Shown: in pieces, positions 13,266 to 24,449 of the stretch
Position numbering within the stretch: position 1 is the stretch's first letter
How the letters are laid out: every line of letters starts with the position of its first letter
Assembly (NCBI GenBank): GCA_035610365.1
Contig: CM069437.1
Coordinates: 58,614,093-58,678,092 of the forward strand
Origin: Aquatica leii
Lineage: Eukaryota; Arthropoda; Insecta; Coleoptera; Lampyridae
Direction: 5' to 3'
DNA length: 64,000 bases
Made by a program: the position numbers and the translations under genes
Notes under the pieces: generated by a model
Seen by the model: only the letters and a program-made list of their open reading frames with translations
Told to the model about the DNA's origin: nothing
Databases searched by the model: none

Positions 13266-13420
13266 GCAACGCAAGTCACACAGGCCCAGTTATCGTGAAT
13301 ACGTGAATGTTGTGAAAAAAGGTAGCTTCAGGTAAATAATCTAAAATATGTGTATTGTCTCTTGCTTGGATATTATTAATATACATTTCTTTTATTATAA
13401 ATTATTAATGTGCAGATAAG

Positions 13421-13576
13421 ATGGCTGCAAGTGATATGCTATTAGATGAAGACATTGTTGCAAAATTGCAATCAGAAGAATTTTCGCAAGGCATGGAAAA
13501 TCTTAAACTTCAAAGTCCAAGTACGTTTTTAAAAGTCACAATATACGTAAAACAAAAATTACTTGACTCAGTGTGA
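13421..13576 (+). other. Exon-like short ORF (51 codons) of unknown origin
   Basis: An ATG at 13421 opens 51 codons (MAASDMLLDEDIVAKLQSEE... ending at a TGA at 13574). It is acidic at the N-terminus. It looks like an exon: a TGTGCAG acceptor lies just upstream at about 13411-13417, a possible leader exon ends with CTTCAG|GTAAAT near 13331, and a possible donor AA|GTACGT lies near 13521. I do not recognise the product. It could be a captured host exon, a 5' exon of a mobile element, or chance. It ends only a few bases before the ribozyme-like core at 13583. Confidence 0.3.
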
Positions 13577-13582
13577 GCGAGT

Positions 13583-13615
13583 CTGATGAAGTGTTCATCC
13601 TGAACACGAAACGTC
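13583..13615 (+). ncRNA. Hammerhead-ribozyme-like core
   Basis: The sequence shows the conserved hammerhead boxes in order: CTGATGA (13583-13589), a perfect 7-bp stem II (GTGTTCA at 13591-13597 and TGAACAC at 13601-13607 around a TCC loop), GAAA (13608-13611), then CGTC (13612-13615). Short hammerheads with a minimal stem III ending in this GAAACGTC form are known from the terminal repeats of Penelope-like retroelements, where they process element RNA. An upstream strand that could form stem I (ACTC...GAGT at about 13566-13582) is present but short. Cleavage activity is not shown by sequence alone. Confidence 0.6.
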
Positions 13616-13854
13616 GCAAATTACTGAAGTAGTTGCTTTCATCCAACTTCCTAATAGAAGGGGTCATTAATTTGACCAAACTTTAAAATTAATAGTTTAC
13701 CAGGAGGCAAACCGTTCTATTAATAATCCCATGTTTCTAACAACATTCTTACACAGTTTGACAAATTTATAGTTACAGATTGTAATAGCTTTGAACTGAA
13801 CTGCATATAAAGTTATAATTTTTAATGTTTTTTGCTAAGCCTCTTGCTTTAATT

Positions 13855-15462
13855 TTAGTGCTGCATCTGTTGACGTCTTCTGTTATTTCAATTAACGCGT
13901 CATAGATTTTGCAAAATTGAAACCGTAAACGCTTTAAAGGCATCTACTCTGCTTGATCACCTAGTAGCTCTCAGTGGTTTTAGAGTCAATTCTGTGACAT
14001 ATTTTTTTAGCATTTCCCAACGCTTTGTAGAACCAGAAAATAAAGTGTAAAGTTCTTGTACAATAGAAAAAAAGTTGTTGTTTCTTTAGAAGAAAACGCT
14101 GCATCATTCACAACTAGGTTTAAAGAATGACATGCGCAAGGCACATAAAACGCACTTGGATATATCTCAAGGATTCTATTTTGTACACCCTTATGTACTC
14201 CTTTCATATTTGCTCCATTTTCGTAGCCATTTTAATTCAAAACCTAACTCTTCCAAATTTGTCAGAATAAGTTCTGTCAAACTTTCTCCGGTTGAATCAC
14301 AAGCTTCGAAAAAACCTATAAAGAATTCTTCAATGTTGTATTTATTATTATTGGAGCTAAAGCAACAGCTCTTATTGTTAATGAGAGTTGTTTAATATGG
14401 CTTACGTCTGGGGTATAATCGGCAATTATAGAAAAATATTTAGCAATTTTTGTTATTTCGACAATTTTGGTTAAAAATGACATTTCCCATCAAACTTATC
14501 ATCTCATCTTAAATATTATTGCTAAGATAAATCATCAACCATCTATCCGACTCTCGTTTAACTCTTCTGATCGGGATCAAACTGTGAAAGCAATTCAACC
14601 AATTTGAGGAAGTTTCCATTATTAGGTTGAAACAAATGTTCAGTTGTTCTACGAAAAGCTAAGCATTGTGAGGCCAATAATCTAATTATCGACATAAATC
14701 TTTTTAGAACTCCTATCCAATGTTGAATTTCCATGTCCATAATCCTTTGATATTCAGCGTCAATAGTTTTTTTCTGCTTCATTCGAATGTTCAAGTCTTT
14801 CCATGCTCGAAAAGCATTTCTGTGATTTACAGACTTTTCATGCATTGTGAGTGCTCTTATAAGATTTTCCCAGTCAGAGTAGCCTTTTTTGGCCGATCAC
14901 TAGTAGCAGAAGAATCAAATAATAGACAACAAAAGCAAAAAACAGCATCAATTGTAATAGAGTAAATTAGCCAACTTCTCTCAACGACTTCACTATTATT
15001 CAACACTTTCAAATAATGCGAGAGCGAAAATCTACGCCTTCTTTTATTAATAGGAAACTCGAATTCTTTAATTTGATGTGGATCCCTTTCAACTAGTATT
15101 TGACGAGTTAGAGATGATATGTAGAATGTATTCCATAATGCAAGATCAGAAGGAATTTCTTTTAATATCTGCTGGCTGCCACTGATAGGGCTTCCCGGTT
15201 CTTAATGAACTTCTGATGGAGTTACTTTTTGGTTCTCTTCAACGACTTCTTCTGGAAGTGATTGGGGCGGCACCAACACTTGGTTTTCATTTAGCGAATC
15301 TAAAGGAATCGCTGTTAATGTGGATGAAGACGACTCATCTAAAGAGGACTTTTGTACTAAGAATTCCTTCATAACATGGCTTAGCTTTCTTTCTTGTTCT
15401 TCTTTCTTTAATCGTTTCTTTTTATATTGACTTCCAGACAATCTTTTCCTTTTCTGTTCCAT
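13855..15462 (-). pseudogene. Second hAT transposase (ZMYM1/TTF-like), broken and C-terminally truncated
   Basis: Read on the minus strand from 15462: a basic N-terminus (MEQKRKRLSGSQYKKKR), an in-frame stop near 15203, then a TTF-type finger region at 15190-14850 (RSWLIYS, VFCFCCLLFD). Next comes HWIGVLKRFMSIIRLLASQ (14740-14690) and, after decay, KGVHKGVQNRILEIYPSAF with VPCACHSLNLVVNDAA (14200-14100). A remnant of the conserved TRW-S-R segment appears near 13950. The C-terminal dimerisation domain is absent. It belongs to the same broad family as 9032-11589 but is clearly a different copy with different residues. No terminal repeats were identified. Confidence 0.82.
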
Positions 15463-15553
15463 ACTGTGATAAAAATATTAAATAAAAATTTACAGTCCTT
15501 CGCAAAGATGCAACAAGATGCATTAAAAACCCTTATTGTCATAACATAATCAT

Positions 15554-15841
15554 TTTTTTCGTCGACCGTTTATTAAAATCATAATCATTCATTAATGTAG
15601 GTCATTAATGTATGATTTTTCATTAATGCATGATTACATGATTCTTCATTAATGCATAATTTTGAATTTTAAACATGGCGACTTGTTATTTATACTTTGC
15701 GAATTCACTTGTTTTTCGTGGTAACCATGCATATTGGTTAGTATAATGTGATACTATTATTTTATATAAATTGTCGTCAATTGTCGATTTAAAAGCAAAT
15801 TTTTTTTCCTAAATTGAAAGTCTTTACGGTCGACGAAAAAA
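15554..15841. mobile_element. Small inverted-repeat element with CATTAATG repeats
   Basis: TTTTTTCGTCGACCGT at 15554-15569 is matched exactly, in inverted orientation, by 15826-15841, giving 16-bp perfect terminal inverted repeats on a 288-bp unit. The interior holds five copies of the self-complementary octamer CATTAATG between about 15587 and 15655. No coding capacity. The flanks share TAATCA only loosely, so the target duplication is uncertain. It may be a MITE of unknown superfamily. Confidence 0.5.
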
Positions 15842-15950
15842 TATTGTAATCAACTCGTTTGTTAATGGGCGATTAAAAATCTGGACAATTAAAGACGCAA
15901 AAACAGTCGCAATTATTAATAGCCTTCATTAACACACTTGTTGATTAAAT

Positions 15951-17709
15951 AACTTGTTACAAGCTTATAGGTCTTACGAACCTTGCACGGCCAACTCACA
16001 CAGTTGGAGATAGGAGAGGTTTAGGTGAATAATAATTAAGAGCGCCAGATCTTTTATAATAAACACTTCTGCCTCAATCAAGACAGACGGTCCAAGCTTG
16101 TAACGAATTTTTAGGTTCGTAATCCTTGTTACTCTGATGTTCGGGTAACCACAGTAAAAGAGAAAGGTATGTTACCATAAAAGAAAGATTAAACAGGTAT
16201 AAAAACTCTAATTTAGAAACGTAGGTTATGAACAAGAGTATATCTAATTCTCAATCCATAAATGCCAAAAGTATCGGCAACACACTACATAAGTTTAGTC
16301 GAAGTGAATAGCAAACAAAATTTCGTAATAGATATCGTTTGTACACAGCATGCGATACACACAAAATAATTAATGAAACTACTTTAATGCTATTGAAACA
16401 ATGATCGTGACGGAAATTAACATAAGCAAAAGTTTGTTACGTGCATAAATTTAAATAATGCACTACCCTGTATATTGGTTTAATTAAAAATTACTTTTCT
16501 ATTTCTCGACGCCATCTATCGGGCTCGTTGGTCTCTTCGTATTGAGTAGACAATATCCGGTGAGATACGGGCATTTTGACTTTAACATCGTTCATGTTAT
16601 AACCTATGTCTGCGTGAATTAAAAATCGTTTTCTCAAAACATCCACGTGTTGGGACACGATGGGTAATAAAAGTCTTCTTATTTAACTAATTTAATCTAC
16701 GCAGACGCCATGTGCTACCTCCTAAGTATGGGTGTTCTTGTCGTAATTTAAAATCTACAAGAGAAAATTATAATCGGAAGCTGTAGAGCTAAGAACGCTG
16801 CGATACAAGGGCAGAATTTCGATGCGGAGGCAATTAATACCAGTAATTAATATCATCTTGTTCGGAAGATCCTAAGTACCGGATACGATTGAATTCTCTT
16901 CGGAGGCAATCAATTAATACCATCGTAGACGAAAATACATTGTAACAGCATACAATAAGTGTCGGTTCGATTACTTTCTTTTAAATGTTCTTTTACTTGT
17001 AGTTTGTCAGTCGCCAGGTAGACACGATTATTTTCAGGAAGTTTAATTACAGGAAGCCAGTAGGAAAACGTTTTCTGAAGGTAACCCTGAATTTGGTAAG
17101 TCAATTTTTGCTTAATTATTCGTTGTCGCTACGGTGATGCTCATGACTAATGACTATATTTACTGATCATACGTTCGAATTGATTTGTTGCTTATTATTG
17201 TTACTTAATTAGTTAACGTAAATTACTATCGCATGCTGATTACGTCAACGGTCAATTATCATTATTAATGTTATTTACTGATGAAGATTTTTATATGTTC
17301 CGGTGGTTACACTTTTGTTTTACGTGTAGTGTAAGTTTCCGATACTTCTGATATTCTAGTAGCTGCTTATATTTGTACTCGAACTAAAATTATTCTTTCT
17401 CATGCTATCCAATTGTTATTGATTCAAATTTTAATCTATTTATCCTCATAGAGTAATTAAAGTGCAATTGTTGTGAACGATTTAGTTTCTTTTTTTCGTT
17501 TCTTCCAGCCTTACGAACCTTAACAATTTTGTACAAGCTTTGAGCCTCCTGTGCTGATCTAGCAGGAGCTATTTCTGCAAAGAACAAAAGATCTGGCGCC
17601 CTTTAAAATAAAGTCTCTTGAACCTCCCCTCTCTCTGACAGGTATGGTTTCAATCTTACAGTGAGTTGGCCGTGCAGGTTCGTAAAATACTAGAAGCTTG
17701 TAGCAAGTT
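15951..17709. mobile_element. Element, or pair of elements, with long inverted ends, no transposase
   Basis: About 180 bp at 15951-16135 matches, inverted and imperfectly, 17510-17709. Both ends read AACTTGYTACAAGCTT, then TTACGAACC, GCACGGCCAACTCAC and GCGCCAGATCTTTT from the outside in. Each end carries its own internal inverted pair (TTACGAACC outside, GGTTCGTAA inside), so this could be one 1.76-kb foldback-type element or two short MITEs inserted in opposite directions. The interior has no recognisable transposase. Confidence 0.55.
16431..16477 (-). repeat. Inverted copy of a 50-bp ATACAGGGT repeat end
   Basis: Read on the minus strand this is CAATATACAGGGTA... followed by GCACGTAACAAACT. 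It matches 18356-18405 on the plus strand at roughly three quarters of positions. ACAGGGT-type termini are common on arthropod DNA transposons. No full element could be delimited. Confidence 0.45.
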
Positions 17710-19090
17710 CCGTGAGTGACTTTTCTGACAGCGACAAAATAATTAAATAAACTTACCCACAATCCAGTACCTACTTGATCGAAAAAAACGTTTTTCTCGG
17801 TGAGTGAGCCTGGAATAGTTATGAATAGCAAATCGTGGTAATAAAAGAAATTAGTTGTAAGAACCCGTTGTATCGAATACTATTATTCGCAATTATTAAA
17901 AGGTGGGTATCGCAATACACTGACGCATAAGAAATAACATCTCAAAGGCAAATGCTGGTAAAGACTTCGTTTTTGTTGTGGATAATATGCCTTCCAGAAT
18001 CCTAAGCGTTTAGTGAAGGTATTTATCTATATTAATTCTTCATTGTTAGTTTATTAAATCGAACATGTGGCCAAAGCGTGGCGGAACGGCTATCAAATTA
18101 AGAAAGAAGTTACAAAAGAATCCTAACAAAACGGATGTAAATATCTTACCTTGTGACGAATAAATTACTGTAAATAAGTAATTAATTTGTAATTTGATTT
18201 CTATTATAGAGGATGAGAGGGTGTTATTAGAAACTTCCAGTCTTTAAACGAAACAGGCCATTTTATGCAGTTGACAGCTTAACGACTTTGTCGTAAAATG
18301 ACAGTCACAAGAAAAGATCGGCAGAAAGCGTCAAAACCGGAATCTAATTTTAATTCAATATACAGGGTATTACGTTATGAAAATTTTGCACGTAACAAAC
18401 TATTAATGATAAATGATAATAAGTAACTAATAATTCTCTTACCTGACGTACTTTTTAAATACAAAAACTGAACTAATATAGATGCAAAAATATTACACTG
18501 ATACGAAAAAAAACCGCTCGAATTACAACTGAAGTTGAGGCAAATTAATGGAATGATCCCTTATAATAGGTCCCGGTCCAAGACACCGACACTCAACCAT
18601 CTGGACCATTATAGTATTCCAAACATTAATTAAACATTGCCTGCTAAAAAGATTTAACGCTATACAAACAATCCGAAACCTTTTCCGATGGTTTATTACT
18701 TAATTACTTTCACATTTTTCTTCAGATATCTGTAGTGACAAAAGCACCGGGATTGTATTGTATAGATGTTACTATTATTATTTCTTTTTTTCGGAAATCT
18801 TTTTGATTTTATTTATCATTTTTTTGTAAATACTTAGGTACGTAACTTAACATGGCTTGTAAGTTATCAAAGACTTTGATTTCGCTGCTTATATCTTAAA
18901 TAGATAAAAATCTGTACCCGCAATAATAAAACTAAGTCTGTTTTATCATTTTCGTCGTAAAAGTATAGTCAAAAATTACTAACTTGTTTTTTTGTTTCAA
19001 AAAATATATGATCGGGTTCCTCAGACCCACTTATAGTGTGTATTGTACGTAAAATGAGTTATAGCAGTTAAGGGTTAAGAAAACAATAAG
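17710..19090. other. Spacer with one repeat-end copy
   Basis: No gene recognised. 18356-18405 is the plus-strand partner of the ATACAGGGT repeat at 16431-16477. The rest is AT-rich and featureless to my reading. Confidence 0.45.
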
Positions 19091-19128
19091 TTTTGCATTG
19101 TTAAAAACTAACTACAATTTATAAGTAA

Positions 19129-19138
19129 TTTATTTATT
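19129..19138 (-). terminator. AATAAA polyadenylation signals of transporter A2
   Basis: Two overlapping AATAAA hexamers on the minus strand (19133-19138 and 19129-19134) follow the A2 stop by about 30 nt, matching those of A1. Confidence 0.6.
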
Positions 19139-19167
19139 TAAGTACTTTTCTACACAGTTTGTTACTT

Positions 19168-20601
19168 CTAAGACTTAAGTTCATTTTGTATTTGCTCTAA
19201 CGATTTTCCCCTTGTTTCAGGCACACAAAATTTAACAAACACCAAGCATAACACCATAAAAGATGCATATAAATAAAATGGAAATTGAGGCCCGACATCT
19301 TTCATTGCAATTGGAAATGTTTTTGTTACAACAAAAAGCATAATCCAATTTGAAGTTATAGTAATTCCATTTGCTACACCTTTTACTTCGTGAGAAAATA
19401 ATTCCCCATTAATTAACCACGGCACTGGGCCTAAACCAAGAGCAAAACCCAAAGCAAATACGAGAAGACTTACTAATGGAACATAATCGATGCCAGTAAA
19501 AGAAATGTTTCTAACTTTAAGATCAAAGTACACTCCAACTATACAAAGAGGTATTCCACAGCCAATAGTTGAAACATATAAAAACAAACGCCTTCCTGCT
19601 TTTTCAATTATAAATACTGTAAATAGAGCTGATAATAACTGAACTACAGATAGAATTATAGCTGATGTGTACGCATCTATTCCTGTATCAGTTTCTTGGA
19701 AAATTTGAACAGTGTAAAAAACTATAGCGTCGACAGCGCATAATTGTTGAAATACGGTTAAACCTACACAAGCAATTAGACCACGTATTACAGGTTTTGA
19801 CGTAAGCGCTTTTTTAATATTGACTTTTTGTAGTTCTTGTTGCTCTTGTAAGTTACGGCATATTTGTTCTAAATCTTGTGAGACGTCGTTACCTTCACTT
19901 CTAAAAAACTCCAATGCGGTTTTTGCGTCATCTTTGAGACCTATTTTTATTAAGTACGTGGGACTTTCGGGAAAAACTAAAAATATAATACCGAAAAGCA
20001 ATGAGGATACTCCCACAACAATTGTAAGCGTAATATAATGAAAGTAAGCACCGAAAGTGGATACCAATATGATGCCAACATAAATTAATAATTCGAAAAA
20101 ACATCCTAAAACTCCTCTAAGCGACACATCAGATATATCTGCAATGTATATCGGTGAAAGAACAGATACACCGCCGCCGGCTATTCCTGAAATAAACCGG
20201 GCAATGCACAACGAGTACACGTCTTCCGAAAAAAATACTATTATTGTAAAAATTACGTTTGGTAAAGCCAAACCTATTATACATCGTTTTAGACCGATGC
20301 GATCAGCTAAATATCCTGACGGTATGGCAGTACACAATACACCAACGGCTAGCATAGAGCCAACCCACGATCCTTCCGCAATCGATAAAGTAAACGGTAA
20401 AGTTGAATTTTGATTTTGTAGTTGTGGTAGTACTGGAGACGTCCAGCTGAGTGATGCACCGAAACTTATTGGTCCAAGACAAACTAAAACGACGTTATTA
20501 TTTAGTAATATTACTCGACTTCAATGATAATGTAAGCACTACTTACTTGTTGCAATAAATTGGCGCAATTTTGCAGTTAATTCAGTGTTTTTACAATTCA
20601 T
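19168..20601 (-). CDS. Facilitated trehalose/sugar transporter (Tret1-like), gene A2
   Basis: Exon 1 is 20601-20547, exon 2 is 20483-19168, and the 63-bp intron is GTAAGT...TTTTAG in phase 1; product 456 aa, collinear with A1 without indels. The N-terminus MNCKNTELTAKLRQFIAT and the sugar-porter motifs LADRIGLKR (77-85), PESP (190-193), KAGRR (to 317), PVPW (371-374) and PETRG (440-444) are present. The TM7 signature is QQLCAVD instead of the usual QQLSG-N, so the asparagine that normally faces the sugar is aspartate. This may affect substrate or coupling, but that is inference. Protein identity with A1 is about 90% overall, roughly 86% before residue 330 and 97% after. The frame is fully open and both flanks are shared with A1, so it is a recent tandem duplicate that is probably functional. 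Confidence 0.9.
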
Positions 20602-20789
20602 AATACTTATTGATTTTTCAACACCTTATAGAATGTAAATACAGTCGTGAGGATAAATACAGACTAATTTGATCAAATGTTTGTGGTAATTAAAACAATG
20701 TTATCTTTTACAAATATGATATTAAAATGGTAGCAAATTACATAAGTCTTCTTATAATATTTATCTAATCCTTACGATGCAAAAATGTT

Positions 20790-21769
20790 GCATGCGCATC
20801 GCAAATTTATTTGAGACAGTAACTGCAAGCTTGCAGTCATAAATATTAGATAATTTTGACCAATCTTGATTAACTACGTTAATTATAGCATATGTAGCGA
20901 GCGCTGATTTAAATTTACCTAAAATATATATACAGGGTGTGTCATGACGAAATTTTGTTAGACTTTTAAATAGAAACCTTGTAGTATTTCAATTGTTTTG
21001 ATTAGAATTTGTTTATTCTGTAACAATCTTTAAAAATTGAAAAAAACTACATACATATTTAAATTGTTTACATAAAAAGTTAATTGTCTTTTTCAGTACT
21101 AACCAACAATTGTAATATTTATACTTCAAATTTTTATAATTATATTATAAGCAGTTTTCTTTGCCTAAAAATATTAAGTTATTATATTAATACAGTTCTT
21201 GCCATACTCGTATGCCTCTGAATTAAGTAAAAACTCGCTCATCAAATTAGTTACTTTAAAATGGATATGCTAGTTAAAAACTAAACGTTACTAAGTATCT
21301 AGTGTTGGCAATGTTAATTGCAATTAATCATCGACCTGGCAACATTAATTGAATCAAACATTAACCATGCAATATAAATACCATGTATCTTTAGCTTGTA
21401 GTAAAAATATGTAAAAGTAAACAAACGAAATGGTCGTTTGACAAGTAGTACGTACCATTTGTTTACAAAAACGATTTCTATCTCTTACAATGGTGTGTAC
21501 TCTTTTCAGCCTGAGATTACATGTTCAGAGAAAAGCGTTGTTGCCAAGTCAATGTTTTTAATCCGAATAGTACAGTCGTTGCCAGAAAAGAAATTCCTAC
21601 GTCGTAGAGTCGTGTGCATCTGAACCAAGTAAAAATGTAATTGCTACTTAAAAACAAAAATTTACTAAATATCTTGTACTGGCAATGCTAACTTCTGTCA
21701 TCGTTAATGCAAATACTAACATACAAAATTACTATTTGTTAAAAACAGTTGTTTTTAATGTATTAATAA
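20790..21769. repeat. Non-coding region with a diverged 140-bp direct repeat
   Basis: Blocks at about 21187-21325 and 21572-21705 resemble each other. Both carry a CTTGCCA/GTTGCCA start, a CTGAAYYAAGTAAAAA segment and TTACTAARTATCT followed by TGGCAATG. The origin is unknown. An ACAGGGTGTGTC motif near 20935 resembles DNA-transposon ends. No coding sequence. Confidence 0.4.
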
Positions 21770-24232
21770 CAGTGGTCTGCAAAAAAATATTTTTTATCGA
21801 GCCCTGACACTATTCCGGGTGATTCCTATGTAAAATGACGTTCTGAATACAAATATGTATTCCATTTGCTTCCATTACCCACCATTTTCGATGGAGCCCC
21901 AAATCTCTAATTTTACCACTTTTCGATAAATTAATTATAATTTATTTATCGAACGATAATAATAATTATAATAATTATTATAATAATAAATATATGGACA
22001 TGAATTTAATTTAAATGGGAAAAAGAACTATTTTAGCTATAAACAGTTATAAATAAAAAGATATTCATCGTTACTTAGTGCTTGCTTTCCTTTTATATTC
22101 TGAGGAACAGCTCTCTCGTTTCAAAAACCAGCAGTACTCCGCCAACATGCTTGCATTCCACTTCCCTGAAAATCTCTTCCCCAGCTTAGCGATGTCTTGA
22201 TAGAACCGTTCCCCGTGTTCAACCGAGACTGCTCCTAAATTTTCAGGGAAAAAGTCCAGATGTTTCTCGACGTTAGCGACATAATCTTCACTTTTGTGGT
22301 TACCCAGTAAGTTCTTACAAACGATTTGAAATGCAAGCCAAGCTCGTTTTTCTTTTCGATTTAAGTGTTCAATAAACGTCAAATCTTAGAATAGTTGTTT
22401 AATCTGGGAACCAACAAAAACGTCTTCTTTGATTTTAGCTTCGCTAAGACGAGGAAATTTAGTTTTCAAAAATTGAAATGCGCTACCTGTCTTGTCCACT
22501 GCTTTCACAAACTGTTTGATCAATCCAAGTTTGATGTGTAAAGGTGGTAAGTAAATATTTTCCTTCGAAACCAAAGGATTGTGGGCGACATTTTTCTGAT
22601 CAGGAATAAGATTTTCTCGCAGAGGCCAGTCCCGTACGATGTAATGTTTATCTCGGGCTCGGCTATCCCATTCACAAAGAAAGCAGCAATATTTTGTGAA
22701 TCCTGATTGCAGGCTCTTGAGTAGAGCAACAACTTTTAAGTCAGCGCAAAGTTTCCACTTATAATCATGATAACTAATTTTATCAAGGATTTTGAAGATG
22801 TTTTCGTACGTTTCCTTCATATAAACAGAGTATGCAACTGGAACTGATGGGAAGTCATTCCCATTTGCCAACAGGACAACTTTTAAGCTTGTTTTTGATG
22901 AGTCCATAAACAGTCTCTATTTGTCTGGGTCACATGGCATCTGTAGCTCTGTCATCAATAAATTTGCATTAGGGCAGAACACTAAACCTTTATCTTCTGA
23001 GAAAAGACATTTCAGGGTTGCTTGTCTGGTCCTGTAAGAAGATCTTTTTACTCCCTTTTCTCAGAGATTCCACTGTTGACGTCGCAATCCTAGGAGCTGA
23101 GATTTAGTTTTGGGTAACTGCAAATCCCTGACAAGATCATTTAATTCCGATTGAGTGAGGAGGTGAGGTTGCCGAGAAACTAAATCTGCGGAATACTCTA
23201 CATCATCATTGAACGTATCATTCGAAGCTTCAGGTTGTGGCTCAGAGTCTTTTAAACCAATTTCCGGCTCTAGAGTATAAGTGTTTGGAGGCTCTGGGAT
23301 TGGCAAAGTATCGTTATGAGGAACCCGACGGTGGAAGTCATACAAAAGTAACAATCTGTAAGATGACAGCGAGGTTCACGCCAAACCATGAGCACAGCAA
23401 ATGGCATTGATTTACGGGTACCTTTGAGCCATTTGGTCAAACTACTGTAACAAGTCGTACAGCAAACTGATGGAGCCCAAGTCTTGTCCTGATCGACAAC
23501 TTGACAATCAAAGTACAATTTATAAGCTGTTTTAACAAGCGGAGAAAGGGGTTTTCGTTGCGCTTTTAAAGTTAATTCCCCGCAGACATAGCAGAAGCTA
23601 TCGGGATGATTTTTACACTCGCGCGGCATAATTAAACAGTAATTCAACGCCCGACATTAACCACAAATCACACTTAGTCACTTGAAAAAATCCGGAGTAA
23701 AAGTAGTTTTACTGTTTTACACAAATGAACAAAAATGAACACAAAATCCAGCACGTTTAAAACGTCGACAAGTTAACTTTGCAACAGCTATAGATGTACT
23801 GATCGAAGCAGTTAAGCAAACAATGTAATATACTATAATGAGAAGAGTAATGCAAGTTCAAGCCTGTCGAAAATTCCTGTTCAAACCTGCATGTGGTAAT
23901 GAGATCGCCAGCGTCGTGCAGTGAATCTTCCTAACTGTTTATTGATATTTTTTTACTGTTCTTATATATTTGTATTTTATTGTTGTTTCTATATACATTT
24001 TATAGCAAAACTTTGCCATATACTTTGGTATAAATTTTATTACCTGCTTTGGGATGTTTAACGGCTATAAGTTAAAATTCTAAAAAAAAATGCAAAAAAT
24101 AAAATAAAAACGGGGTCCCCCCAAAATAGGTGGGTGATGGGTAAAAACGGAGCTCATTTTTGGATTCAGGAGGTCATTTTACATAAGAATCGTCAAGAAT
24201 GGTATCAGAGCCGATTTTCATGCAGACCAGTG
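21770..24232 (-). mobile_element. CACTA-like (CMC-type) DNA transposon, copy 1
   Basis: The element is bounded by inverted ends CAGTGGTCTGC (21770) and GCAGACCAGTG (to 24232) and flanked by the 3-bp direct repeat TAA on both sides (21767-21769 and 24233-24235). Similarity of the ends continues inward through TATGTAAAATGAC and a CCCACC block for about 130 bp. CACT(G) termini with 3-bp duplications are the hallmark of the CACTA/Mirage/Chapaev group. The single gene inside runs on the minus strand. Copy 2 at 40412-46008 lies in the opposite orientation. Confidence 0.75.
22071..23629 (-). pseudogene. Transposase-like protein of CACTA-like copy 1, broken
   Basis: The protein starts at MPRECKNHP (23629) with a cysteine-rich N-terminal domain: CYVCGE, APSVCCTTCYSSL and HLTDCYFC, arranged like a zinc-binding module. 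An acidic linker follows, then a large conserved body (DSSKTSLKVVLLANGN, YHDYKWKLCADLK, KYCCFLCEWDS, PPLHIKLGLIKQFVK, FPENLGAVS...HGERF). I recognise this as a protein type repeated in many arthropod and hydra genomes, but I cannot assign a named domain. In copy 1 a tryptophan codon is a stop near 22915, a glutamine codon is a stop at 22386, the frame changes between 23060 and 23360, and about 20 residues are missing near 22275 relative to copy 2. Inactive. Confidence 0.75.
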
Positions 24233-24449
24233 TAATCAAACTAAAAAGTAGAATAATTAGGTTCATTACATTAAATTAAACTTTAACACACTTATTGTTT
24301 GTTTGTTCGTAAGTTTTAAATCTGTTAGAATCGTCCTTTAAAAAAGAAACTATCCACAAAGTTTTAGAGAAGTTAGTTAATTACTAAAAAAACTACTAGG
24401 CTTGCAATGTCAATACAGGGTTGGAGCAATAGGCTTGCAACCTATGATT

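Noticed and set aside
16480-16690. Minus-strand open stretch of about 57 codons (…MPVSHRILSTQYEETNEPDR…)
   Set aside because: No recognised motif, bounded by stops on both sides, inside a transposon-like unit; probably chance.
17559-17831. 90-codon minus-strand ORF across the right end of the long-TIR element
   Set aside because: It overlaps the inverted end itself and extends past the border; the reading is a by-product of the repeat.
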